A DNA stretch of 18,568 nt from contig CAYRDY010000043.1 of the NCBI GenBank assembly GCA_964423195.1, positions 1 to 18,568 of the forward strand, in the 5' to 3' direction. This document shows, in pieces, positions 6,726 to 13,670 of the stretch. The notes under the pieces were generated by a model. The model made no database searches. It worked only from the letters and a program-made list of their open reading frames with translations, and had not been told where the DNA came from. Both the position numbers and the translations under genes were made by a program. The stretch is from CAKRHR01 sp964423195 (GTDB taxonomy: Bacteria; Bacillota; Clostridia; Lachnospirales; Lachnospiraceae). Numbering within the stretch: position 1 is the stretch's first letter; every line of letters begins with the position of its first letter.

Positions 6726-7529
6726 ATGAAAGAGAGACTGGATACACTCTTGGTCAGGCAGGAGCTGGCGCCCTCGCGCGAGAAGGCGAAGGCTATGATC
6801 ATGTCCGGCGTGGTCTTTGTGGACGGCGAGCGCGAGGACAAGGCCGGTTCGATGTTTGACGGGGACAGAGCAGTCATTGAGATCAGAGGCAGGACCCTGC
6901 CCTATGTGAGCCGCGGCGGACTCAAGCTTGAGAAAGCGCTTCGCGAGTTTGGGATCTGTGTGGCGGGGCTTGTCTGCATGGATATCGGCGCTTCCACCGG
7001 CGGCTTTACAGACTGTATGCTGCAAAACGGCGCGGCAAGGGTTTATGCCGTGGATGTCGGGCGCGGACAGCTGGACTGGAAACTCAGGCAGGACGCGCGG
7101 GTCGTCTGCATGGAGCGGACCAATATCCGTTATGTGACGCCGGAGGACATCGGGGAGGCAATTGACTTTGCCACGGCTGACGTCTCCTTTATATCGCTGT
7201 CCAAGGTTCTTCCGGTGGCGCGGACGCTGCTGTCATCCCGCGGCGAGATGGTCTGCCTGATCAAGCCCCAGTTTGAGGCTGGGCGGGAAAAGGTCGGCAA
7301 AAAAGGCGTCGTCAGGGACAGATCCGTCCACGTTGAGGTGATCCGCCGGGTGATGGCATTTGCCATTGGGCAGCATTTTGAGCTGTGCGGACTCTCCTTC
7401 TCGCCGATCAGGGGCCCGGAGGGCAATATCGAGTATCTGCTGTGGCTGAGGAAACATGACGAGGGGATCTATGACAGCTTTTCTTTTGTGCCGGAGGATG
7501 TTGTGGCGACGGCGCATGAGACGTTATAG
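6726..7529 (+). CDS. tlyA: TlyA family rRNA 2'-O-methyltransferase (FtsJ/hemolysin A-like)
   Basis: 267 residues. An N-terminal S4 RNA-binding domain (1-60: 'KERLDTLLVRQELAPSREKAKAMIMSGVVFVDG') is followed by an FtsJ-type methyltransferase: 'YVSRGGLKLEKAL' with K68, SAM motif 'DIGASTGGFTDC' (86-97), 'VDVGRGQLDWKLR', 'ATADVSFISL' with D152, and 'CLIKPQFEAGR' with K180. TlyA proteins 2'-O-methylate 16S/23S rRNA cytidines; the hemolysin name is historical. ATG 6726 begins the conserved domain. The nearest Shine-Dalgarno-like AGAGG (about 6704-6709) is rather far away, and an in-frame GTG lies at 6681, so the start is not fully certain. It follows dxs by 51 nt, as in Bacillus yqxC. Confidence 0.93.
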   Translation: MKERLDTLLVRQELAPSREKAKAMIMSGVVFVDGEREDKAGSMFDGDRAVIEIRGRTLPYVSRGGLKLEKALREFGICVAGLVCMDIGASTGGFTDCMLQNGAARVYAVDVGRGQLDWKLRQDARVVCMERTNIRYVTPEDIGEAIDFATADVSFISLSKVLPVARTLLSSRGEMVCLIKPQFEAGREKVGKKGVVRDRSVHVEVIRRVMAFAIGQHFELCGLSFSPIRGPEGNIEYLLWLRKHDEGIYDSFSFVPEDVVATAHETL

Positions 7530-7543
7530 CCGACAGGGAGAAA

Positions 7544-8383
7544 ATGATGGACAGATTTGGAATTGTGACCAATAAAGAAAAAGATACGGATTATCAAGTG
7601 ACGGCGCAGATTTGCCGGTATCTTGCCGGGAGAGGGAAGCAGTGTCTGCTGGAGCGCGATTTTTCCGGCAGCAGAGAGGCGTTTGCCGGTCAGCTGGACG
7701 CTATTTTGGTGCTGGGCGGAGACGGCACGCTCATCCGCGCGGCCAGAGCCTATGCCCATGCGGGCGTGCCGATGCTCGGCATCAATCTGGGAACCCTCGG
7801 CTATCTGACCGCTGTGGAGCCGGATGACATCTGTGCCTGCCTGGATGATCTGATCGGGGATAATTATACAATCGAGGAGCGGATGATGCTCTGTGGCACG
7901 GCATACAGCCGGGGACAGGCGGTTTGTTCCGAGGAGGCGGTCAATGATGTGGTCGTCTCCAGATCAGGCTTTTCGAGGCTGGTGGAGCTCAGGCTCTATG
8001 TCAATCATGAGCTGGTGGATATCTACGCTGCCGACGGGATCATTGTCTCGTCGCCGACGGGTTCGACGGGGTACAATCTGTCCGCGGGCGGCCCTGTCGT
8101 CTACCCGGAGACCAGCCTACTGGTGATCACGCCGATCTGCCCGCATTCACTGACCGCCCGCAGCATTGTCGTCTCAGGGCGTGAGCGGATCACGATCGAG
8201 ATCGGCAGGCGCAGTCTGGATCAGCCGGAGGAGGCGATGGTGACCTACGACGGCCAGGGCGGCGCAAGACTGGGGACGGGCGACCGTGTGGAGATCGGCG
8301 AGGCAGGCGGCAGAGTCAGACTGATCAAGGTCAACAACAGAAATTTTTATCAGATACTCAGAAATAAAATGGGCAACGTCTAG
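7544..8383 (+). CDS. nadK: NAD kinase
   Basis: 279 residues. It phosphorylates NAD+ to NADP+ in the cytosol. Characteristic motifs: 'AILVLGGDGTLIRAAR' with GGDGT at 58-62, 'GINLGTLGYLT' (79-89), 'EAVNDVVVSR' (131-140), 'AADGIIVSSPTGSTGYNLSAGGPVVYP' (162-188) and 'ARSIVVSGRERI'. Starts ATG 7544 and ATG 7547 are adjacent in frame; AGGGAG (7535-7540) is slightly better spaced for 7547. The gene sits between tlyA and argR, as in many clostridia; in Bacillus the NAD kinase gene is not in this block. It ends with TAG. Confidence 0.95.
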   Translation: MMDRFGIVTNKEKDTDYQVTAQICRYLAGRGKQCLLERDFSGSREAFAGQLDAILVLGGDGTLIRAARAYAHAGVPMLGINLGTLGYLTAVEPDDICACLDDLIGDNYTIEERMMLCGTAYSRGQAVCSEEAVNDVVVSRSGFSRLVELRLYVNHELVDIYAADGIIVSSPTGSTGYNLSAGGPVVYPETSLLVITPICPHSLTARSIVVSGRERITIEIGRRSLDQPEEAMVTYDGQGGARLGTGDRVEIGEAGGRVRLIKVNNRNFYQILRNKMGNV

Positions 8384-8406
8384 GCGCTTGCGCGGGAAGG
8401 TGGACT

Positions 8407-8862
8407 ATGAAGGCAAAAAGACAGGCAAAGCTGATCGAACTGATCAATACATACGAGATTGAGACCCAGGATGAATTGGCCAGCCGTCTCAACGCGGCCG
8501 GTTTTAATGTGACGCAGGCCACGGTTTCGCGGGATATTCGGGAACTGAATCTCTCCAAGGTTTCCGTGCGCGGCGGGCGGCAGAAGTATGCTCTGGTCGC
8601 GGGCAGGGAGGAGCCTTCCTCCGAAAAATTTGCGCGGGTGCTGAGGGATGGATTTGTGTCACGGGACGTCGCGGCGCATCTGATCGTCATAAGGACGGCC
8701 GCGGGGATGGCAATGGCGGTGGCGACGGCCATTGACAGCATGAAAATACCGGGGATTGTGGGATGTATTGCCGGTGACGATACGATTTTCTGCGCTGTCC
8801 GCAGCGAGGATGATGTCTTTGGCGTAATGCGTCTGATCGATGAGGTTGTCTCGGCACTATAG
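8407..8862 (+). CDS. argR: Arginine repressor ArgR/AhrC
   Basis: 151 residues, typical of the family. The N-terminal winged helix is at 1-65 with the recognition region 'FNVTQATVSRDIRELNLSKV' (33-52). The C-terminal hexamerisation and arginine-binding domain (about 75-150) includes 'VIRTAAGMAMAVATAID' and the binding signature 'GIVGCIAGDDTIFCAVRSEDD', with D124/D125 as expected arginine contacts. ArgR senses L-arginine and represses arginine biosynthesis genes or activates catabolism. No arginine genes are in this window, so it acts in trans. GGAAGG (8395-8400) is the ribosome site. The recN start lies 21 nt past its TAG stop, so the two are probably co-transcribed. Confidence 0.95.
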   Translation: MKAKRQAKLIELINTYEIETQDELASRLNAAGFNVTQATVSRDIRELNLSKVSVRGGRQKYALVAGREEPSSEKFARVLRDGFVSRDVAAHLIVIRTAAGMAMAVATAIDSMKIPGIVGCIAGDDTIFCAVRSEDDVFGVMRLIDEVVSAL

Positions 8863-8883
8863 ATGTTTTGGGGGGATCAGTCA

Positions 8884-10563
8884 ATGCTTTTGGGCATACA
8901 TGTCAAAAATCTTGCGCTGATCGATGAGTTGGCGATCGATTTTGGCGAACATTTAAATATTTTGACCGGCGAGACAGGCGCCGGAAAATCCATTCTGATC
9001 GGCTCGGTCAGTCTGGCCCTGGGCGGGAGAGTGTCAAAAGATATGATCCGGCAGGGCGCAGAAAGTGCTCTGGTGGAGCTCTATTTCAGGACCGATGACC
9101 GAAAAATCACGGAAATGCTGCGGGAGATGGATATTCCCGCCGATGACGGACAAATTATCATCACACGGCGCATCGGACAGTCGCGGAGCGTCAGCCGTGT
9201 CAACGGTGAGATCGTTTCGGCCAGAGCGCTGGCGGAGATATCGGGCGCGCTGATTGATATACACGGGCAGCACGATCACCAGTCACTGCTGCATATCTCG
9301 AAACATCTGGATATTTTGGACGACTATGCCGGGGAAAAGCTGAATTCCCTGAAGGGGGAGATGGCGCGCGCGTGGCAGACGTATCTGGAATTATCGCAGG
9401 AATTGGAGAAATCCGCGTCCGACGCGGAGAGCAGGCGCCGCGAGCAGGCGTTTATCAGCTTTGAGATTCAGGAGATTGAGGCGGCGCAGCTTGTGCCGGG
9501 CGAGGATGAGGCGCTGGAGGCACAGTACAAAAAAATGGTCAATGCCCGAAAAATTTCTGACCTCACCGGGGAGGCCTATCATTTGACAGAGGATTCGGCG
9601 GCGGATGCCGTCAGCCGTGCGCTGCGGAATCTCTATCCGGCGGCGTCGTATGATGAGACGGTGTCGGGACTGTTGAGCCAGCTTGAGGATGTCGAAAATC
9701 TGCTCAATGATTTTAATCGTGAGCTTGCGGGCTACATGGAGGGGCTCACATTTGACGAGGAAACTTTTGACTCGGTGGAGCGCCGCCTGAATCTGCTCAA
9801 CGATCTCAAGGCGAAGTACGGGCAGCGAATCGAGTCGATTCTCGCCTATAGAGAGGAAAAAGAAGCGCGTCTTCATGAGCTTTTACATTATGATGAATAC
9901 ATCGCCGGCCTCGGCGAAAAATGTCAGGCGGCGAAGTCGGATTATGACCGGCTGGCGGGTGAGGTCAGCCGAATTCGCAGACGGGAGGCGGCGGTACTCG
10001 GCGGACAGATCCGCGATGCGCTGCTGGAATTGAATTTTTTGGATGTGCAGTTTGAGATTCAGGTGCGCCCCGCGACGCATGCGTCGAAAAACGGGATCGA
10101 TGAGGTGGAATTTATGATCTCCACCAATCCCGGCGAGCCGCTCAAAAGTCTCGCGGCGGTGGCGAGCGGCGGCGAGCTGTCCCGCGTGATGCTCGCGGTC
10201 AAATCGGTGCTGGCCGGTGCGGATGATATCGAGACACTGATTTTTGATGAGATTGACAGCGGTATCAGCGGCCGCACGGCGCAGAAGGTATCGGAGCGTC
10301 TGGCGGTGATCGCGGCTAGCCGTCAGGTGATCTGTATCTCGCACCTGCCGCAGATCGCGGCGATGGCGGACACACACTTTTTGATCGAGAAGTCGGTGGC
10401 GGATGCGCACACGGCCACAAAAATCAAAAAACTGGACGCCGACGGCTCGGCGGCGGAGCTGGCCAGAATGCTCGGCGGTGCCCGGATTACCGGCAAGGTC
10501 CTGGAGAGCGCTGCGGAGATGAAGGCGCTCGCCGACAAGACCAAGGCCGCGCTGCGCGGCTGA
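8884..10563 (+). CDS. recN: DNA repair protein RecN
   Basis: 559 residues, the family's normal length. RecN is an SMC-like ATPase acting early in double-strand break repair. Walker A GETGAGKS is at 29-36. The central region (about 150-370) is long, helical and charged, expected to form the coiled coil. The ABC signature SGGELSR is at 428-434 and Walker B LIFDEID at 452-458, followed by 'SGISGRTAQKVSERL' and 'VICISHLPQIAAMAD'. I chose ATG 8884 rather than the in-frame ATG 8863 because 'LLGIHVKNLALIDELAIDF' is the conserved beginning and GGGGGA (8871-8876) lies just upstream. The last four codons belong to the first copy of the 46-bp repeat. Confidence 0.96.
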   Translation: MLLGIHVKNLALIDELAIDFGEHLNILTGETGAGKSILIGSVSLALGGRVSKDMIRQGAESALVELYFRTDDRKITEMLREMDIPADDGQIIITRRIGQSRSVSRVNGEIVSARALAEISGALIDIHGQHDHQSLLHISKHLDILDDYAGEKLNSLKGEMARAWQTYLELSQELEKSASDAESRRREQAFISFEIQEIEAAQLVPGEDEALEAQYKKMVNARKISDLTGEAYHLTEDSAADAVSRALRNLYPAASYDETVSGLLSQLEDVENLLNDFNRELAGYMEGLTFDEETFDSVERRLNLLNDLKAKYGQRIESILAYREEKEARLHELLHYDEYIAGLGEKCQAAKSDYDRLAGEVSRIRRREAAVLGGQIRDALLELNFLDVQFEIQVRPATHASKNGIDEVEFMISTNPGEPLKSLAAVASGGELSRVMLAVKSVLAGADDIETLIFDEIDSGISGRTAQKVSERLAVIAASRQVICISHLPQIAAMADTHFLIEKSVADAHTATKIKKLDADGSAAELARMLGGARITGKVLESAAEMKALADKTKAALRG

Positions 10564-10787
10564 CGCGACGCCGGGTGGCCGGAGGGACGAGTGTGCGCTG
10601 CGCGGTTGACGCGACGTCGGGTGGCNNNNNNNNNNNNNNNNNNNNNNNNNNNNNNNNNNNNNNNNNNNNNNNNNNNNNNNNNNNNNNNNNNNNNNNNNNN
10701 NNNNNNNNNNNNNNNNNNNNNNNNNCCGGGTGGCCGGAGGGACGAGTGTGCGCTGCGCGGTTGACGCGACGTCGGGTGGCCGGATGG
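10551..10787 (+). repeat. 46-bp tandem repeat (VNTR-like) spanning the recN stop, broken by the assembly gap
   Basis: The unit starts GCTGCGCGGTTGACGCGACG and ends GGAGGGACGAGTGTGC, period 46. Copy 1 is 10551-10596 and includes the recN TGA. Copy 2 starts at 10597 and runs into the N block after 29 bases. After the gap, the last 26 bases of a unit are at 10726-10751 and another copy starts at 10752, degenerating after about 10785. Copies differ at a few C/T sites. The period is not a multiple of three, so it is not coding. Copy number cannot be known from this assembly. Confidence 0.85.
10626..10725. other. Assembly gap, 100 N
   Basis: Exactly 100 unspecified bases, the customary placeholder for a gap of unknown length. 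Both edges lie in the same repeat in the same direction, so the assembly broke inside a tandem array. The true content and length are unknown and could include more repeats or a gene. Confidence 0.95.
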
Positions 10788-10976
10788 CCAAGTGTTTTAC
10801 CGGTTTGCGCAGATTTTTTCTATCTGATCAGGCGATGAGACAGACTGTGTCCGGACACGGGTGCCGTCGATGGCAAAAGGCGTTTGGCAGCCGCCACAGG
10901 CTGTTTTTCTGGCCAGTGACGCGGCATTTTATCGGAAAAATGCCAGATGTGCGGCGCGAAAAAAGTCGGAAAGTTT

Positions 10977-11078
10977 TTCGACACGATCTGACAAAAAATG
11001 ACCGAATTCGACAATTTTTGATACAATTTTGGCCAGAATTGTTCAGACTATGCAATTTTTTGTCGAAAATTGTCAGAA
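10977..11078. promoter_or_regulatory. Cluster of candidate Spo0A (0A) boxes upstream of spo0A
   Basis: Sequences close to the 0A box core TGTCGAA occur at 10977-10983 (minus: TGTCGAA), 11007-11014 (minus: TTGTCGAA) and 11059-11067 (plus: TTTGTCGAA, a full match). Weaker relatives lie at about 10989-10996 (minus, TTTTGTCA type) and 11070-11078 (TTGTCAGAA). The 390 bases between the repeat and spo0A contain no gene. This AT-rich stretch would fit autoregulation by phosphorylated Spo0A, as known in Bacillus. Confidence 0.6.
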
Positions 11079-11095
11079 TATGCGGTAAAATATCC

Positions 11096-11124
11096 TTGCA
11101 TTGTCATATAATTATGAATATAAT
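11096..11124 (+). promoter_or_regulatory. Candidate sigma-A promoter of spo0A
   Basis: TTGCAT (11096-11101) and TATAAT (11119-11124) with a 17-bp spacer. A second TATAAT at 11107-11112 lacks a good -35 element. The full 0A box at 11059-11067 lies about 30 bp upstream of the -35. I saw no convincing sigma-H promoter. Confidence 0.65.
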
Positions 11125-11182
11125 GGACCTGTTCAAAAAATTCAGGGCTTTATGCCGAAAAATAGGACAGGAGGATGACATT

Positions 11183-11977
11183 GTGGATAAGATTCAAGTC
11201 GCGATTGTGGATGATAATGAGAGGATTGTCGATCTGCTCGACACGGTCCTGAGTGCGGACAAGAGTATCGAGGTTGTGGGGACAGCGAACGATGGGATCA
11301 GCGCGATCAGCATGATTAGGGAGAGTGAGCCGGATGTGGTGCTTTTGGACCTGATCATGCCGAGAATCGACGGGCTGGAACTCATGCAGATAATCAATGA
11401 TGACATGACTGTCAGGAAACCCCCGGCTTTCATCATTATCTCCGCGATCGGCAATGAGACGATCACCGAGAGCGCATTCAGTCGCGGGGCGGTATATTAT
11501 TTGATGAAACCTTTTGAAAACAGAGCTGTCATCAATAAGATCAAGCAAGTCTCGGCGGAAAACGCGACGCAAGCTGTTCATTCGGGTGTGATCTTACCTT
11601 CGGGGGAGATGTATCAAATGCGGGATGTGGTGGCGGATGTCACCGGTGTCATCCACGAGATCGGCGTGCCGGCACACATCAAGGGTTATCACTATCTGCG
11701 CGATGCGATCATCATGGCAGTGGAGAACCGGGAAGTGCTCAAATCCATCACCAAGGTTTTATATCCGACGATCGCGAAGCGGAATAATACGACGGTCAGC
11801 CGTGTGGAGCGCTCGATCCGACATGCGATCGATGTGGCCTGGGAGAGGGGCGAGAAGGACGTCATTTATGATATTTTCGGAAGCACGGTCGACAGCGGCA
11901 GAGGGCGGCCGACCAATGCGGAGTTTATATCCATGGTCGCGGATAAAATCAGACTGCGGTACGAGATGAATATCTGA
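11183..11977 (+). CDS. spo0A: Sporulation master response regulator Spo0A
   Basis: 264 residues, starting at GTG after CAGGAGG (11168-11174). The frame is open much further upstream, but the family N-terminus 'KIQVAIVDDNERIVDLL' sets this start. The receiver domain (1-125) has acidic D10/D11, phospho-acceptor D56 in 'VVLLDLIMPRIDGLE', S87 and K109. The DNA-binding effector domain (about 145-264) contains 'IHEIGVPAHIKGYHYLRDAI', the recognition helix region 'TTVSRVERSIRHAIDVAWERG' and the closing 'GRPTNAEFISMVADKIRLRY'. The phosphorylated form binds 0A boxes and controls entry into sporulation and related stationary-phase programmes. spoIVB, usually just upstream, is not visible. Confidence 0.97.
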   Translation: MDKIQVAIVDDNERIVDLLDTVLSADKSIEVVGTANDGISAISMIRESEPDVVLLDLIMPRIDGLELMQIINDDMTVRKPPAFIIISAIGNETITESAFSRGAVYYLMKPFENRAVINKIKQVSAENATQAVHSGVILPSGEMYQMRDVVADVTGVIHEIGVPAHIKGYHYLRDAIIMAVENREVLKSITKVLYPTIAKRNNTTVSRVERSIRHAIDVAWERGEKDVIYDIFGSTVDSGRGRPTNAEFISMVADKIRLRYEMNI

Positions 11978-11984
11978 TGTGACA

Positions 11985-11993
11985 TTTGTCGTA
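11985..11993 (+). promoter_or_regulatory. 0A-box-like site between spo0A and glgA
   Basis: TTTGTCGTA matches 8 of 9 bases of TTTGTCGAA and lies 8 bases after the spo0A stop, about 55 bases upstream of the proposed glgA -35. It may be chance in AT-rich DNA. Confidence 0.3.
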
Positions 11994-12046
11994 AAACACC
12001 GTCCCAAATTGCCGCAAATCATGGTCAATAAATCCGATAAAATGTC

Positions 12047-12075
12047 TTTAAAAAATGTTTCCTATGTTGTATAAT
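12047..12075 (+). promoter_or_regulatory. Candidate promoter of glgA
   Basis: TATAAT (12070-12075) is a perfect -10. TTTAAA (12047-12052) is a weak -35 at 17 bp. The leader would be about 30 nt, containing GGAGGAG (12098-12104). Confidence 0.5.
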
Positions 12076-12113
12076 AAGACATGATATTAAACCGTTCGGA
12101 GGAGTTTACTGGG

Positions 12114-13550
12114 ATGAAGAATATTTTATTTATCGCGTCAGAAGCCGTGCCGTTCATCAAGACGGGCGGACTGGCGGATGTGGCGGGTACGCTGCCGAAG
12201 TCATTCAATAAGGAAGAATTTGATGTCAGGGTGATTTTGCCGAAATATCGCATAATTCCGGAAAAATATAAAAATCATATGCGCTATGTGACGCATTTTT
12301 ATATGGATATGGGCTGGCAGAATCTTTATGTCGGCGTGCTGACGCTTGAGCTCGACGGCATCACATTCTATTTTATTGACAACGAGCACTATTTTTCCGG
12401 CAATCAGGCCTACGAGGGCGGTCTCTGGGATCTGGAAAAGTTCGCCTATTTCTCAAAAGCCGCGCTGTCGTGTCTGCCATTGATCGGTTTCAAGCCGGAT
12501 ATTGTCCACTGTCATGACTGGCAGACGGGGCTTGTGCCTGTATTTTTGAAGGACAGTTTCTGTCACGGCGAGTTTTTCTGGGGTATGAAGTCGATCATGA
12601 CCATCCACAACCTCAAGTTCCAGGGCACCTGGGATCCGAGGACGATCATGAATATGACAGGCCTTCCGGAGTACTTGTTTACGCCGGATAAGCTGGAGGC
12701 CTACAGGGACGCCAATTTCTTAAAGGGCGGCATTGTCTACGCCGATTATGTGACCACGGTCAGCGAGACCTACGCGCGGGAGATTCAGATGCCATTCTAC
12801 GGTGAGCGCCTGGACGGCCTGATGCGTGCGAGAAATAATTGCCTGTGCGGTATCATCAACGGCATTGATTATGACGAGTACAATCCGGAGACGGATGCGC
12901 TGATCGCCCATCATTACAACGCGATCACGTTCAGAAAGGAGAAAGTCAAGAACAAGCTGGCACTGCAGGAGGAGCTCGGCCTTGACCGAAATGAGCAGAC
13001 ATTTATGATCGGTCTGGTGTCTCGCCTGACCGACCAGAAAGGCCTCGATCTGATCGACTGCGTGATGGATGAGATCTGCCGCGAGGATGTGCAGTTTGTG
13101 ATTCTGGGGACGGGCGACGCCAGGTACGAGAACATGTTCAGATATTTCGCGTGGAAATATCCGGGCAGAGTCTCAGCGAGTATCTTCTATTCCAACGAGC
13201 GCAGCCACAAGATTTACGCGTCCTGTGACGCTTTCCTGATGCCGTCGCTGTTTGAGCCGTGCGGATTGAGCCAGCTCATGAGCCTGCGCTACGGCACGGT
13301 GCCGATCGTGCGCGAGACGGGCGGCCTCAAGGATACGGTGGAGCCGTACAATGAGTATGAGGACACCGGAACCGGTTTCAGCTTTGCCAATTACAATGCC
13401 CATGAGATGTTGCACACCATCAATTACGCCAAGTCCGTCTATTACAACAATGAGCGCGCATGGCACAAGATCATCGACCGCGGCATGGCGAAGGATTTTT
13501 CATGGGGCAATTCGGCGAGAAAATACGAGGAGCTGTACCGAAAACTGTGA
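12114..13550 (+). CDS. glgA: Glycogen (starch) synthase, GT5 family
   Basis: 478 residues, the family length. It transfers glucose from ADP-glucose to the non-reducing end of alpha-1,4-glucan in the cytosol. The N-terminal Rossmann domain starts 'KNILFIASEAVPFIKTGGLADVAGTLP', with the KTGGL ADP-glucose loop at 15-19. 'DIVHCHDWQTGLVP' follows. The C-terminal domain has 'GLVSRLTDQKGLDLI' and 'FLMPSLFEPCGLSQLMSLRYGTVPIVRETGGLKDTV' with EPCGLSQ at 381-387. ATG 12114 follows GGAGGAG by 9 nt; an upstream in-frame ATG at 12081 lies before the ribosome site and is rejected. No glgB, glgC or glgP is in the window, so glgA is a single-gene unit here with its own promoter. Confidence 0.96.
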   Translation: MKNILFIASEAVPFIKTGGLADVAGTLPKSFNKEEFDVRVILPKYRIIPEKYKNHMRYVTHFYMDMGWQNLYVGVLTLELDGITFYFIDNEHYFSGNQAYEGGLWDLEKFAYFSKAALSCLPLIGFKPDIVHCHDWQTGLVPVFLKDSFCHGEFFWGMKSIMTIHNLKFQGTWDPRTIMNMTGLPEYLFTPDKLEAYRDANFLKGGIVYADYVTTVSETYAREIQMPFYGERLDGLMRARNNCLCGIINGIDYDEYNPETDALIAHHYNAITFRKEKVKNKLALQEELGLDRNEQTFMIGLVSRLTDQKGLDLIDCVMDEICREDVQFVILGTGDARYENMFRYFAWKYPGRVSASIFYSNERSHKIYASCDAFLMPSLFEPCGLSQLMSLRYGTVPIVRETGGLKDTVEPYNEYEDTGTGFSFANYNAHEMLHTINYAKSVYYNNERAWHKIIDRGMAKDFSWGNSARKYEELYRKL

Positions 13551-13556
13551 GAAAGT

Positions 13557-13587
13557 CTGCGCGGCCCACAGCCGTCGGCAGAGTTTT
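13557..13587 (+). terminator. Weak candidate terminator after glgA
   Basis: CTGCGCGGC (13557-13565) and GCCGTCGGCAG (13571-13581) form an imperfect GC-rich hairpin around CCACA, followed by AGTTTTAATAA. The short T-run makes this only a moderate candidate. Confidence 0.4.
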
Positions 13588-13590
13588 AAT

Positions 13591-13650
13591 AATATATTTA
13601 GATGGGTAATATCCTAACTGGCTGTTAGGAATATCAACCATAAATATATT
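13591..13650. promoter_or_regulatory. 60-nt two-tier hairpin in the leader of the solute-binding lipoprotein gene
   Basis: The outer arms AATATATTTA (13591-13600) and TAAATATATT (13641-13650) are perfect 10-bp complements. The inner stem CCTAAC (13613-13618) / GTTAGG (13624-13629) has loop TGGCT and is extended by ATAT/ATAT with one bulged base. An internal loop separates the tiers. The ribosome site GGGAGG (13657-13662) starts a few bases after the structure. It could be a cis-acting RNA element, a stabilising 5' structure or an operator. I saw no known riboswitch consensus. Confidence 0.6.
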
Positions 13651-13670
13651 GTAGTAGGGAGGAAAAGTAG

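Noticed and set aside
10551..10787. CRISPR array
   Set aside because: The 46-bp units are directly adjacent, with no unique spacers, and no cas genes are seen.
9883..10791. Minus-strand open frame running through the N gap
   Set aside because: It is antisense to recN, joins through unspecified bases and has no family features.
10730..11182. N-terminal extension of Spo0A by about 150 residues
   Set aside because: The extension would read through repeats and promoter motifs. GTG 11183 has a strong ribosome site and matches the family N-terminus.
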